Of a DNA stretch of 64,000 nt, positions 45,339 to 54,343 are shown in pieces; position 1 is the stretch's first letter; each line of letters opens with the position of its first letter. This stretch comes from Phycisphaerales bacterium (lineage in GTDB: Bacteria > Planctomycetota > Phycisphaerae > Phycisphaerales > SM1A02), in NCBI GenBank assembly GCA_022446885.1, contig JAKVBU010000006.1:1-64000 (forward strand), in the 5' to 3' direction. The notes beneath the pieces were generated by a model that had not been told where the DNA came from, made no database searches, and was given only the letters and a program-made list of their open reading frames with translations. The translations under genes and the position numbers were made by a program.

Positions 45339-48300
45339 ACCTCCACCTCCTGGAATGCGTCTTCGCGCAGCGTCAACAGATCACGCAACTGGCCGGTAGA
45401 CATCTCGGTGATCCAGTCTTCGCCCGTGCCGATGATGCGCTCGGCCAGTTCAGTCTTCTCTTCAAGCATGCGGTCGATGCGTTCTTCCAATGTGCCGGTA
45501 CACACAAAGGGGTGCACATGCACTGTTCTCGTCTGGCCGATGCGGAATGCCCGGTCGGTGGCCTGCTTCTCCACTGCGGGATTCCACCAGCGGTCGAAGT
45601 GGAACACATGGTTTGCAGCGGTCAAGTTCAGGCCCAGGCCGCCAGCCTTGAGACTGAGTACAAAGACGGGTGCGTCACCTTCGGGGTTCTGGAAGGTCTC
45701 GATCATCTTTTCCCGCTTGGGAACTGGTGTGCCGCCGTGCAGGAAGAGCGTTCGAGACTCGAGTTGATGCTCGATCATCGAAGCCAGCAGTCGCCCCATG
45801 CGGCGGTACTGCGTGAAGACGAGCGCCCGCTCACCATTGGCCAGCACTTCCTCGAGCAGCTCGAGCATGCGAACCACTTTGCCGCTGCGACGGGCCAATG
45901 TCCCGGGGTCGCCTTCTGATACAGCCTGTGTGACGGCATCTTCACCCTTCACGGCCAGCACCGGGTGGTCGCAGATCTGCTTAAGCTTGCCCAGCAGCGC
46001 CAGAATCAGGCCACGGCGTTGGATGCCCTCAGACTGATCGACCGAGCCGAGCATCTCCTCAACAGCCTCGCGGTACAGCGTGGCCTGCTCGGCGGTGAGC
46101 ACGGCATGCTCGCGCGTTTCCACGCAATCGGGGAGGTCGTCAATCACGGTTCGGTCTGTCTTGAGGCGACGCAGAATGAAAGGCTGCACGAGGCGACGCA
46201 GGTCAGCAGCGGCACTGTCATCGCGATGACGCTCGATGGGCCTTGCAAAGCGGCGACGAAATTCACCCTGATCTCCGAGGAAGCCCGGGTTGCAGAAGTC
46301 CATGATCGACCACAGTTCGGTCAGCCGGTTCTCAACGGGCGTACCGGTCAGGGCCACACGCCGCGTGGAACTGAGTGCCCGAATCGCACCAGCCTGTTTG
46401 GTTGGGGGATTCTTGATCGACTGGGCCTCGTCGAGCACCACGCGGTGCCACTCGATGGGCTCAAGTGACTCTCGATCTCGGGCAACAAGGGCATAGGTGG
46501 TGATGACGACATCAGCGTCTGCAGCAATGGAAGCCAATGCATCGCCCAGAGGCCGCTCCGGCCCGTGCTGAATGTGCACCTCGAGTTCAGGGGCGAATCG
46601 CTCCAACTCGCGTCGCCAGTTGCCCACGACCGATGTGGGCACGACCAGCAGTGTTGGGCCAACGAGCCGCCCGGCCTGACGCTCCCACTGCAGCAATGCA
46701 ATGAGCTGCACCGTCTTGCCCAGACCCATGTCGTCGGCAAGGCAGGCGCCCAGACCGTGGCGGTCGAGGAATGAAAGCCAAGACAGGCCCGTCTTCTGAT
46801 ACGGACGCAGACTGCCGGTAAAGAGCTCTGGCTGCTGTACCTGCTCGAGTTTGGCGTCTTCGGGCGCATCCAGCAGCCCCTGCAACCAACCAGTTGCCTC
46901 AACACCCAGTACGGCCATGCCTGCCGTGCAGTCGTCGCCGCCGCCCGCCAGTCGCAGCGCTTCCAGCAGCGAGGCCTCGTTGTCTTCTTCGGCCTTGACC
47001 AGCTCGATGGCCGCAGCGAGTTGCTCTGGATTGATTTCGACCCAACGGTCTTCGACTCGAACAAGTCGCTCGCCTGACTGCTGCAGATTGAGCAGCTGAT
47101 CGAGCGTGAGCCGCTGCTCACCTACCGCCACGATCCAGCGATAGGCGACCCGGGTCTCAAGACCGTTGGGGGCGTCGTCGAGGGCGTCCAGTGACAGCCG
47201 CAGGCCCAGTTGTGACTCGACGTCACCCCACCACTCCGGCACCCGAATGACGACGCCTGCGTCTTCCAGCAGCGGGCGGTACTCCCCCAGAAACAGCCAG
47301 GCCTGTGCGGTCGAAAGCGAAACTGCCTCAGGCGTGGCCTCGCCCAGCAGTTGATCCAGAGCGGGCCAGATTCGGGCTGCGGCGCCCAACTCGGTGATGA
47401 GCACTTCCTGAGAATCGCTGTCACCGGCGGCCTGAACGACCTCGGGCGTCTCCGCCCAGATGTCGGCCGCTGGAAGCAACGTGTCGCTGTCGTGCCGTGG
47501 CACCAGACCAACCTGCACCATCCATGGCTGATCGGTCGAGTCGGGGGCCTCCAGATCGAGCCGCAGGCGGAGTTCAGCCAGCCCGGCCAGTTCATCGAGC
47601 CGGACCAGCCAGCCACGAACGTCGCGGAAGAGACGCACGGCGTCTTCACCCGTCACCGGCAGCGCAGAAGCGTCGCCCAGCAGGCCATGCAGCCACGCCA
47701 CGTGTGGGTCGTCGATCGTTCGGTCTTCGAGCGCATCCATGAAGTCTTCACGGATGAGCCGTTGCCGAACGATGGCATCGACCATGCCACCCAGCGCGTC
47801 TGAGAGGCGAGGCCAGGCATCTGGTCCGATGGCGTCATCTACCGCTCGGGCCGCCGGCGGCATGGTCATGAGCAGGCCGGCCAGACACTCAGCCCCCTCT
47901 TCATCGTGCAGCCATGGCCGCCATGAGGCGGTGAGTCGACCGTCGGCATCGAGCCGCATTGAGGGCAGCACCCGTTGATCGGCGACACGATCAACTGCGA
48001 AGCGGGCCACTTCGGCCAGAAAGCGAAGATCGTGCCCGAGTTCAAAGTCATCCGCATGCTGACCAGCGCGTACGGCCAGCAGCCACTTGACGGCCTCGCT
48101 CGCCGACAGTGACACCGTGGGCACCCGCACCGCACCTAGCCAAGGGTCGTCGGTGCGTTCGACGCGGGCCAGCGCCACCGCGAGTCGGTCGCTGGGGCAT
48201 GGCCCCAGAAGATCGCGTGGCAGATTCAAGGTGCACTGACTGGGCTGGCCTCCGACATCCGCAAGATGCTCGGCGAGATCCTGAGCAGGCAGGGCGAAGT

Positions 48301-48421
48301 CGTGGTCAACCACGCCAGCGTTTGAGGACGGCGTCGCGGCACGCTGTCGCCATCGCTGCGGGCATTCCGCCCAGCAGTGGAGGCGTCGGGAGGACCAGAG
48401 GGCGTGCAGAACGACGTGCAT
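45335..48421 (-). CDS. SNF2-family DNA-dependent ATPase
   Basis: The 1028-residue protein starts MHVVLHALWSSRRLHCWAE, the N-terminal form of the bacterial RapA/HepA-like SNF2 group. A large N-terminal domain of about 560 residues precedes the motor: LRPYQKTGLSWLSFL (Q/I), LADDMGLGKTVQLIALL (Walker A), VVLDEAQSIKN (Walker B), ALTGTPVENRLTELWS (III), and the second lobe with FTQYRRMG, FVLSLKAGGLGLNLTAANHVFHFDRWWNPAVE and ATDRAFRIGQTRTV. It moves along DNA and likely remodels protein-DNA complexes. Confidence 0.93.
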   Translation of the reverse strand: MHVVLHALWSSRRLHCWAECPQRWRQRAATPSSNAGVVDHDFALPAQDLAEHLADVGGQPSQCTLNLPRDLLGPCPSDRLAVALARVERTDDPWLGAVRVPTVSLSASEAVKWLLAVRAGQHADDFELGHDLRFLAEVARFAVDRVADQRVLPSMRLDADGRLTASWRPWLHDEEGAECLAGLLMTMPPAARAVDDAIGPDAWPRLSDALGGMVDAIVRQRLIREDFMDALEDRTIDDPHVAWLHGLLGDASALPVTGEDAVRLFRDVRGWLVRLDELAGLAELRLRLDLEAPDSTDQPWMVQVGLVPRHDSDTLLPAADIWAETPEVVQAAGDSDSQEVLITELGAAARIWPALDQLLGEATPEAVSLSTAQAWLFLGEYRPLLEDAGVVIRVPEWWGDVESQLGLRLSLDALDDAPNGLETRVAYRWIVAVGEQRLTLDQLLNLQQSGERLVRVEDRWVEINPEQLAAAIELVKAEEDNEASLLEALRLAGGGDDCTAGMAVLGVEATGWLQGLLDAPEDAKLEQVQQPELFTGSLRPYQKTGLSWLSFLDRHGLGACLADDMGLGKTVQLIALLQWERQAGRLVGPTLLVVPTSVVGNWRRELERFAPELEVHIQHGPERPLGDALASIAADADVVITTYALVARDRESLEPIEWHRVVLDEAQSIKNPPTKQAGAIRALSSTRRVALTGTPVENRLTELWSIMDFCNPGFLGDQGEFRRRFARPIERHRDDSAAADLRRLVQPFILRRLKTDRTVIDDLPDCVETREHAVLTAEQATLYREAVEEMLGSVDQSEGIQRRGLILALLGKLKQICDHPVLAVKGEDAVTQAVSEGDPGTLARRSGKVVRMLELLEEVLANGERALVFTQYRRMGRLLASMIEHQLESRTLFLHGGTPVPKREKMIETFQNPEGDAPVFVLSLKAGGLGLNLTAANHVFHFDRWWNPAVEKQATDRAFRIGQTRTVHVHPFVCTGTLEERIDRMLEEKTELAERIIGTGEDWITEMSTGQLRDLLTLREDAFQEVEV

Positions 48422-48504
48422 CAGGTCAGATCGGGCGAGCAAAGGGGAGCAGAAGGCGAGGGCCAATTCCCTCAGGAGACCAGTCCCCGGTATGGTCCGA
48501 GGAG

Positions 48505-48577
48505 TGATCGCGCTGGGGCTCGAACCCAGGACCTACCGCTTAAAAGGCGGTTGCTCTACCAACTGAGCTACGCGATC
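48505..48577 (-). tRNA. tRNA-Lys (anticodon TTT)
   Basis: The 73-nt minus-strand cloverleaf has a 7-bp acceptor (GATCGCG/CGCGATC), D stem GCTC/GAGC, anticodon stem ACCGC/GCGGT with loop CTTTTAA, T stem CTGGG/CCCAG with TTCGAGC, and discriminator A. CCA is not encoded. Confidence 0.97.
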
Positions 48578-49004
48578 GAGAAGCGAGCCAGTCTACTGGA
48601 ATCCCGACCCCCTCCGGAAGGCCCAAGTGCTTGCAATGGCCCGAATCAGGCCAGTTTTCAACCCTCGAGCAAAGCCGCCGAAATTCTTGTGCCCCAGAGC
48701 CGCCCCCGGTCGATGGAAGTTGTGCCGGCCCGAGCGTCGCGGGCTGAGTTCCAATCCGACCCACCTTCAAGGGACCGATCCGGCTTGCCGGAGAGGTCGT
48801 CATCGTGCCCGCACTGAATTGCCCATCCCGACCTGAACCGGCCTCCAATCGCTGCGGATTGCAATCGATCCGAGGTGCCTGGTCGCTCATTGAGGAAGTT
48901 GGGCTTGTAGGCGAAACGAATCGAGGGGGTTGCGGCTCCTCTTCCTGCACGGCGTTGCCCTCGGCTTCGCTTCAACAAGAAACAGACTGACTGCCCCACA
49001 GACC
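48578..49004. other. 427-bp intergenic region with no recognised gene
   Basis: Open frames on both strands here have no family resemblance, good start signal or coding-like composition. I see no RNA gene either. It separates tRNA-Lys from the recombinase gene. Confidence 0.6.
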
Positions 49005-50030
49005 ATGAACACCCCCGCCGATCGACCTGAATTGCGACTCCCCGTCATCAAGGCCTTCCTCGACCATCTGCTTGAGGAACGGGCGTTCAGCCCATACACG
49101 GCCCGCTGCTATGGCGTGGATCTGAGGCAGTACACCGCTTGGCTGGCTGAAGAAGCCGGTCTGATCGTGGACGAAGCCACCGAACAAACCGCTTGGACCA
49201 AGGCTCAGGCGCAGACCGACTCAGCCGTCGTGGGCTCGGTGACCCCGCCGACAATGACGGCTACGGTGCTGGGCGCCGACGTGGAACGCATCCGGCAGTT
49301 CCTCGCCCATCTGAGCGATCAGGGATACAGCGCCGCCACCATGGCCCGGAAGATCGCCACACTTCGGTCATTCCACAAGTGGCTGCAACGCTTCGGCGTG
49401 ATTTCTCAGAATCCGATGACGCTCATTCGAACGCCTCGGCAGACCAAGAGACTGCCCAAGGCGATCACGGTCAACGATGTCGAACGGCTGCTTGCCGCCC
49501 CTGACGCGGCCACGCCCCTGGGGGCCCGTGATCGGGCCATGCTCGAGACCCTCTACTCCACCGGCATTCGCGTGAGTGAATTGGTGGGCATCAATCTCGG
49601 TGACGTCGATGAACCTGGACAGGCCCTGATCGTGCGTGGAAAAGGCAAGCGAGAGCGAATCGTGCCACTGGGTTCTCACGCATTGCGAGCCATCAGTGAG
49701 TGGATCACGATGCGCGATCGCGTTGGCCGCGGCGGCGATACCGCTTCGCCACTGTTTATCAATCGTGACGGTGGACGCATTTCCACGCGATCCGTTCGCC
49801 GCAAATTGAGCAAGTACCTCGAGGAGGCCGGGCTTGATCCATCGATCTCGCCCCACACACTCCGGCACTCCTTTGCAACGCACCTGTTGGACAATGGCGC
49901 CGACTTGCGTGCCGTGCAGGAATTGCTGGGCCACAGATCGCTGTCTACGACGCAGGTGTACACCCATCTGACGACGGCGCGCATGCAGCAGGCCTACGAC
50001 GCCGCCCACCCGCGGGCGGAAGCCGGCTGA
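49005..50030 (+). CDS. Tyrosine recombinase of the XerC/XerD family
   Basis: The 341-residue protein resolves chromosome dimers with a second Xer protein at dif. The catalytic set is complete: R189 (TGIRVSEL), K213/K215 (RGKGKRER), H284 and R287 (SPHTLRHSFATHLL), H310 (LLGHRSLSTTQVYTH) and nucleophile Y319. The SAM-like DNA-binding N-domain (FLDHLLEERAFSPYTARCYGVDLRQY) carries a 40-residue Thr/Ala-rich insertion (about 52-92). Size, context and absence of nearby phage genes favour chromosomal Xer over an integrase. Confidence 0.9.
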   Translation: MNTPADRPELRLPVIKAFLDHLLEERAFSPYTARCYGVDLRQYTAWLAEEAGLIVDEATEQTAWTKAQAQTDSAVVGSVTPPTMTATVLGADVERIRQFLAHLSDQGYSAATMARKIATLRSFHKWLQRFGVISQNPMTLIRTPRQTKRLPKAITVNDVERLLAAPDAATPLGARDRAMLETLYSTGIRVSELVGINLGDVDEPGQALIVRGKGKRERIVPLGSHALRAISEWITMRDRVGRGGDTASPLFINRDGGRISTRSVRRKLSKYLEEAGLDPSISPHTLRHSFATHLLDNGADLRAVQELLGHRSLSTTQVYTHLTTARMQQAYDAAHPRAEAG

Positions 50031-50061
50031 CGCTCCCTGTGGGGGGCATGTGTGAAGAGTG

Positions 50062-50107
50062 ACGCCTCGGGCCGTGAGGGAAGTGGCCCGAGGCGTTGTT
50101 CGTTTTT
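50062..50107 (+). terminator. Strong intrinsic terminator after the recombinase gene
   Basis: ACGCCTCGGGCC (50062-50073) and GGCCCGAGGCGT (50085-50096) form a perfect 12-bp stem with an 11-nt loop, followed by TGTTCGTTTTT. It starts 31 nt after the stop codon. Confidence 0.9.
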
Positions 50108-50137
50108 GGGGGTCACATCTGACTCGATCGGCCACAT

Positions 50138-50491
50138 GTGCATGAGTCGCACACTCACCAGACACGCTCTGGGGTTGCCCAAGGTGACCCCCTGAACAGG
50201 CTTGCCAAAAGGGTAAAATCGAAGGCGAATGTTCTGATTGACGGCGCTCCATGGAAGTTGGCGGCGCCGCTCATGCACCATCCGGGGTTGGAGCTGTCTC
50301 TTCTGCTGAGAACTGCGTCGCCTGTTACCGAATCACATGCTTGGCCTGTCAGCCTGCTGCCCAACAAGTCTGGATCGAGATGGACTGTGATCTGGTGGCT
50401 CGCTGTCGGGCTACTGATCTCCGTACTTCTTGCGTCGATCGTCAGTCGTCCCCTGAGGCCCGTATCGGCCACCGAGCAGCAATCTCAATGA
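50138..50491 (+). CDS. Possible small membrane protein
   Basis: This 117-residue frame has one clear membrane segment near the C-terminus (VIWWLAVGLLISVLLASIV) and a short basic tail. ATG 50138 or ATG 50273 could start it; neither has a good ribosome-binding site. I know no relative. The rest of the 600-bp gap between the recombinase and SRPBCC genes holds only the terminator. Confidence 0.3.
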   Translation: MHESHTHQTRSGVAQGDPLNRLAKRVKSKANVLIDGAPWKLAAPLMHHPGLELSLLLRTASPVTESHAWPVSLLPNKSGSRWTVIWWLAVGLLISVLLASIVSRPLRPVSATEQQSQ

Positions 50492-50633
50492 GCATGCCTC
50501 GAGCCCTGACCTCAACTGATTAGGCCCGTGGGCTCTAAAGGCTCGACTGTGCCCAAGAGCGGTGACACCTCACGTTCGGCGGACGGAGTGCTGGCACGGC
50601 CCAACTGGATGTAGTCAACCGCCCGTGATTCGC

Positions 50634-51101
50634 TCAGCCGCTGGAGCCGTCTCGAACATCGGTGCCTTCTTCGCAAAAGGCCTTGAAGGCCTCCATGAAG
50701 ACCAGATGCTGCGACTGGAACTTCTTGCCCATCAGCATGCCCATGAACTTCATGCCTATCGAGTTGAGCGTGTAGGCACAGGTGAGTTCCCAACGCGTGT
50801 TGTCGGCATCCAACTCGATGAAGCGGTTGTCCACGGTGTTGAAGTTTCGGCCCCAGTCGTAGCGGCCATTCATCGCATCGGGCAGGCTGTTTTCCGTGAC
50901 CGTCTCGGTCATGTCGATCCGGCGGCCCCGGTGCTCAAACACCACTGCCGCTTTGGCGCCTGGCTCCCCCTGCTTGCCCTCGATGAGTGTCCAGGACACG
51001 AATCCTGGTTGCCACTTGGGAAGATTGTCCGGGTCATTGAATAGCTCAACGACCAAATCACGTGGCGCATCGATGTCTACCGACAGGGTGTAGGGCTTCA
51101 T
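50634..51101 (-). CDS. SRPBCC (START-like) fold protein
   Basis: The 155-residue protein begins with a typical polyketide-cyclase/START pattern (YTLSVDIDAPRDLVVELFNDPDNLPKWQPGFVSW in blocks) and ends in the long C-terminal helix (QHLVFMEAFKAFCEEG). The fold binds small hydrophobic ligands; the ligand is unknown. TACAAT (51111-51116) lies 9 nt before the ATG with no Shine-Dalgarno, another leaderless candidate. Confidence 0.85.
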   Translation of the reverse strand: MKPYTLSVDIDAPRDLVVELFNDPDNLPKWQPGFVSWTLIEGKQGEPGAKAAVVFEHRGRRIDMTETVTENSLPDAMNGRYDWGRNFNTVDNRFIELDADNTRWELTCAYTLNSIGMKFMGMLMGKKFQSQHLVFMEAFKAFCEEGTDVRDGSSG

Positions 51102-51250
51102 GGAGGGCGAATTGTAGTGAGATTCACGGGCGCTTTGGCGACGCTGGAGTCGCCTTCAATTGAGCAGGCGATTGGGACAAAAGCCCAATTGATCTGCCGC
51201 AGGCGGAGCGGTCTTTGGAGCGTAGTGAGCGTCGAATATTGAGCGCCGGC

Positions 51251-51350
51251 CGAGTCGAGAGTAGACAGTCGAAAGTAGACCGAAAGTCGAGAGTAGAGAG
51301 TTGACCGAGAGTCGCTCGTCTCCCCGCCTGCGGCGGGTCGACTCTCGACT
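51251..51350. repeat. Cluster of direct and inverted AGTCGAGAGT repeats
   Basis: AGTCGAGAGT occurs at 51253-51262 and 51286-51295 and its inverse ACTCTCGACT at 51341-51350, with degenerate copies (AGTCGAAAGT, CCGAGAGTCG) between. A CCGCC-TGC-GGCGG hairpin lies at the centre. The cluster can fold into several alternative stems, like REP/BIME elements. Confidence 0.75.
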
Positions 51351-51362
51351 ATCGACTCTCTC

Positions 51363-51470
<108 letters not shown>

Positions 51471-51526
51471 CTGAGGGCGAGCATCTTACTCGAATCCCGG
51501 TCCCAGCTCTGATTGGGGAACTTGCC

Positions 51527-51716
51527 TCAGGGACACGGGCCCCAGAGCGACAAGACGTGCAGTACCTCGTCTACGCCAACTGAGCCGTCTCCATTGATGT
51601 CCCAGCAAACCTCAGGGCAACCCTCGACCATGCAATCCGTTCCCAAGCCCAAGTGCGATCCGCCGACATAGGTGCACATCTCTTCGTCCAACATGACACA
51701 CATGTCATTTGTGCAA
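51527..51716 (-). pseudogene. C-terminal fragment of a dockerin-like secreted protein
   Basis: The visible piece reads KIGACCTNDMCVML, then CTYVGG, GTDCMVEGCPEVC and WDINGDGSVGVDEVLHVLSLWGPCP, a Cys-rich module plus one EF-hand/dockerin-like repeat found at the C-terminus of many Phycisphaerae secreted proteins. No start or N-terminal part exists; upstream sequence is a fragment of an unrelated gene on the other strand. Confidence 0.65.
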
Positions 51717-52097
51717 CAGGCGCCGATCTTTGGCCACGGCGCAGGATCGACGCGCGACGAACTGGCAAGCGCTGAACAGTCACTCCCTCCAATGTTGGCG
51801 GCTGGTGTAGACGGCTTCATCACTATCGACCCACACTCCAGCATTCTGGCGACGCTCTTTGAACAGGGCATCGTCGGGCTTGCGTTGATGCTCTCGGCCG
51901 TGGGCTGGGCGATCTGGAGTGTGCTGGGCGCCTGCAGGTGAGACAGCCAATACCTCGGCTTGCTTGGAGCCTGGTGCGTGCTGGTGGCCGGCGCAATTGT
52001 GCACACCCTTCAATTTTCGCCGTGGATGGCGAGTCTGGCCACGATGCTGATCGTCTTCAGCGCTTGGTCGCGACTCGATCGAAGCGAAGCCGCTTAG
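51717..52097 (+). pseudogene. C-terminal fragment of an O-antigen ligase-like gene
   Basis: From about 51717 the plus strand reads APIFGHGAGSTRDELAS, then DGFITIDPHSSILATLFEQGIVGLALML, the late region of Wzy/WaaL-type polysaccharide ligases. An in-frame TGA at 51939 interrupts it, and the frame goes on with LGAWCVLVAGAIVHTLQFSPW to TAG at 52095-52097. The N-terminal membrane segments are missing. It abuts the dockerin fragment head to head. Confidence 0.6.
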
Positions 52098-53254
52098 AGC
52101 TGCACTTTCTCACCGGCTCGAGCCGCCGCCAATGTGTGAGCATCGCCCTTCCAACGAATGCCCCCTCGCACAATCGCCAGCACCAGTGACCGCAGCAAGA
52201 TTGCCGCGGTCACAAGCGTCGAAACGGGCACCAGCAGCGCCCACCCCCGCGGCAGGGAGAACCGCAAGGCGACACTCAGGCACAACGCAACGGCAACCAG
52301 CCCGGTCGAAGCGGCGATGATGGCCGGCGCGATTGGCCACCATGCCCACAGCACGAAGGGCGCCAACTCCAACACCAACAGCAGCCACCACATGGCAAGC
52401 CCCAACATGAGCTTGGCCCGTGAACCGGCCTTGGCGCACCCCTTCTCCGTGCCACGGAGCAAGTCTCTCAGCGTTCGATACCAGCGGATCCACACCCCAT
52501 CTGGACACGTGGCCAATCTTGCCCGACCGCCAGCGTCAACCACGATCTGGGCCAGCCCTACATCGTCGGCAACCTCCATGCGCAATTGCTCCAGCCCACC
52601 GGCACGCTCCAGAGCCGCACGTCGCACCAGATTGAATGCCCCTACGCCCATCACCCTCGGCCGGTCATCACGATTCGCCTCCCAGAGCTTGAGCCCACCC
52701 AACAACATGCGCATGAGTGCTGTCACACCTGCACGCAGCATCCACGGCCCGTCAACGATTCGGGGTGTGAACGCAACGATGTCGGCCCGCTGCTCAATCG
52801 CCCACGCTTGAGCCACGGCCACAGTGCCCGGCTCAACGTGTGTATCGCCATCACTGAACAGGAGCCAGTCATGAGTGGCCAGATCCACACCACGTTGCTG
52901 CGCATGCACCTTGCCAAGCCAGCCTTCGGGGCAGTCCTCCAGATGAAGCACTTGAAGCCTGGAGTCCTCCTGGGCAAGGGCCTCGAGGATCGCGCCAGTG
53001 TCATCATCTGATCGATCGTCCACGGCGATGAACTCCAGTTGAGGCGACGCATCAGACAGGCGTGTGCCCATCGCCGCCTCGATCTCGTCACCCTCATCCC
53101 GAGCCGGGCAGATCACGCTCACGCCTTCGGTGAGTTCGATCGAGGGGTCGGGTGCCAGTCGCGGCACTGTGGCGACAGTCCGCATGAACGCCACGGTCTG
53201 CCACAGCCACCAGCAGGCCGAAGTGCAGGCGACAACCCACAGCGCGATCACCAT
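52094..53254 (-). CDS. Family 2 glycosyltransferase, membrane-bound (HpnB-like)
   Basis: The 386-residue protein has an N-terminal membrane segment, a GT-A domain (VSVICPARDEGDEIEAAM, FIAVDDRSDDDTGAIL, WLLFSDGDTHVEPG, and RMEVADDVGLAQ with the catalytic Asp pair) and three or four C-terminal membrane segments. It resembles hopene-associated HpnB and carotenoid glycosyltransferases. hpnH lies 11 kb away, so a link is possible but unproven. It overlaps the ligase remnant by 4 nt and the SDR by 1 nt. Confidence 0.82.
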   Translation of the reverse strand: MVIALWVVACTSACWWLWQTVAFMRTVATVPRLAPDPSIELTEGVSVICPARDEGDEIEAAMGTRLSDASPQLEFIAVDDRSDDDTGAILEALAQEDSRLQVLHLEDCPEGWLGKVHAQQRGVDLATHDWLLFSDGDTHVEPGTVAVAQAWAIEQRADIVAFTPRIVDGPWMLRAGVTALMRMLLGGLKLWEANRDDRPRVMGVGAFNLVRRAALERAGGLEQLRMEVADDVGLAQIVVDAGGRARLATCPDGVWIRWYRTLRDLLRGTEKGCAKAGSRAKLMLGLAMWWLLLVLELAPFVLWAWWPIAPAIIAASTGLVAVALCLSVALRFSLPRGWALLVPVSTLVTAAILLRSLVLAIVRGGIRWKGDAHTLAAARAGEKVQL

Positions 53255-53973
53255 CAGATGGACCGAGTCAGGCCGCCGTCCACTCGAAGCGACTCACCCG
53301 TGACGTAAGACGAACCCGCCCCGGACAACCACGCCACCGTCGATGCAATCTCATCGACGCTGGCCGATCGATCAAATGGAATCTGCTGCAGAATCTCGTC
53401 CGACACCTCGTATGAATCGACAAAGCCCGGCAGCACTGCATTGACTCGAACCTCCGGGGCCCACGCTCGAGCGGCCAGACGTACCCAGGCACCCAAGCCC
53501 GAACGCAGCACAGTTGAGATCGGAAAGGCCTCCATGACATCCTTCGCTGCCGCGCCGGATATGCAGGTCATGGCGCCGCCTCCGGAACGACGCATCGCCG
53601 GCACGGCGAACCGGGCAAGCCGCTGCACGCTCAACAACACCATGTCGAAGCCATGTCGCCAATCGTCGTCGGTGAGTTCCAAGAGATCGCCAACGGGAAG
53701 GTGCCCGCAATTCGCGACGACAGCATCAAGTCGTCCCCACCTGTCCATCGCGGTTGCAACCAGACGCTCCAGATCATCGACCTGAGTAATCGAACCACGC
53801 ATCGCCACGCCACCGATCGTGTCTGCGACTTCCATCGCCCCATCAGACCTGCTCATCAGCGCGACCTTCCAACCGTCCGCCGACAATCGACGCGCACAGG
53901 CGGCCCCAATGCCCTTTGAGGCAGCCGTCACGATGGCGACTCGTTCAGATACGGATGATCCTGACATGGACAC
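53254..53973 (-). CDS. Short-chain dehydrogenase/reductase with atypical active site
   Basis: The 239-residue Rossmann enzyme has VTAASKGIGAACARRL (NAD(P) binding, 15-30), VANCGHLPVG (NAG motif as NCG) and the C-terminal SSYVTGESLRVDGGL. The YxxxK catalytic pair is replaced: the segment reads ISTVLRSG, so the Tyr position is Ser153 and the Lys position is Arg157. GGAGG precedes the ATG. The substrate is unknown. Confidence 0.88.
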   Translation of the reverse strand: MSMSGSSVSERVAIVTAASKGIGAACARRLSADGWKVALMSRSDGAMEVADTIGGVAMRGSITQVDDLERLVATAMDRWGRLDAVVANCGHLPVGDLLELTDDDWRHGFDMVLLSVQRLARFAVPAMRRSGGGAMTCISGAAAKDVMEAFPISTVLRSGLGAWVRLAARAWAPEVRVNAVLPGFVDSYEVSDEILQQIPFDRSASVDEIASTVAWLSGAGSSYVTGESLRVDGGLTRSI

Positions 53974-54029
53974 GTCCTCCGCTGCAAACTGCAGATCGAG
54001 GCGCAGTGTACGCAGAGCGAGATGCCGAC

Positions 54030-54314
54030 TCAGTGAATGATCTTGAAGCCCGCCTCAGGCATGGGCAACACGCCGGGGGCGGATTCGTGGCGGTCATGTA
54101 CGAACTGATCCATGCGGGCTTCCACAGCCTCGATGAACCGGTCGAGCTCGTCCGAGCAGCCCGCAAGTTCACAGCGCACCGAGCCGTCAGACTCGTTGCG
54201 TACAGCCCCGCGAATCTGGAACCGACTCGCCACGCTGCAGGCCGCCATCCGGAATCCGACACCCTGCACACGGCCGCTCCACACGACCGCCCGCTGCGTC
54301 ACCTTGCTGCTCAT
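54030..54314 (-). CDS. Acylphosphatase
   Basis: The 94-residue protein has the family signature SGRVQGVGFRMAA (catalytic Arg) and GAVRNESDGSVRCELAG with the catalytic Asn. It hydrolyses acyl phosphates such as carbamoyl phosphate. ATG 54314 is preferred over an upstream start 11 codons earlier. It follows yebC by 29 nt. Confidence 0.87.
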   Translation of the reverse strand: MSSKVTQRAVVWSGRVQGVGFRMAACSVASRFQIRGAVRNESDGSVRCELAGCSDELDRFIEAVEARMDQFVHDRHESAPGVLPMPEAGFKIIH

Positions 54315-54343
54315 GCTCGTTGCCACACCCCCAGTGTGGCGAA

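Noticed and set aside
48540-48999. Minus-strand frames upstream of the recombinase gene
   Set aside because: They overlap tRNA-Lys, have no ribosome-binding site and no recognisable family.
49005-50030. Phage or island integrase next to tRNA-Lys
   Set aside because: The protein is XerC/D-like in size and motifs, has no phage neighbours, and no duplicated tRNA end (att site) was seen nearby.
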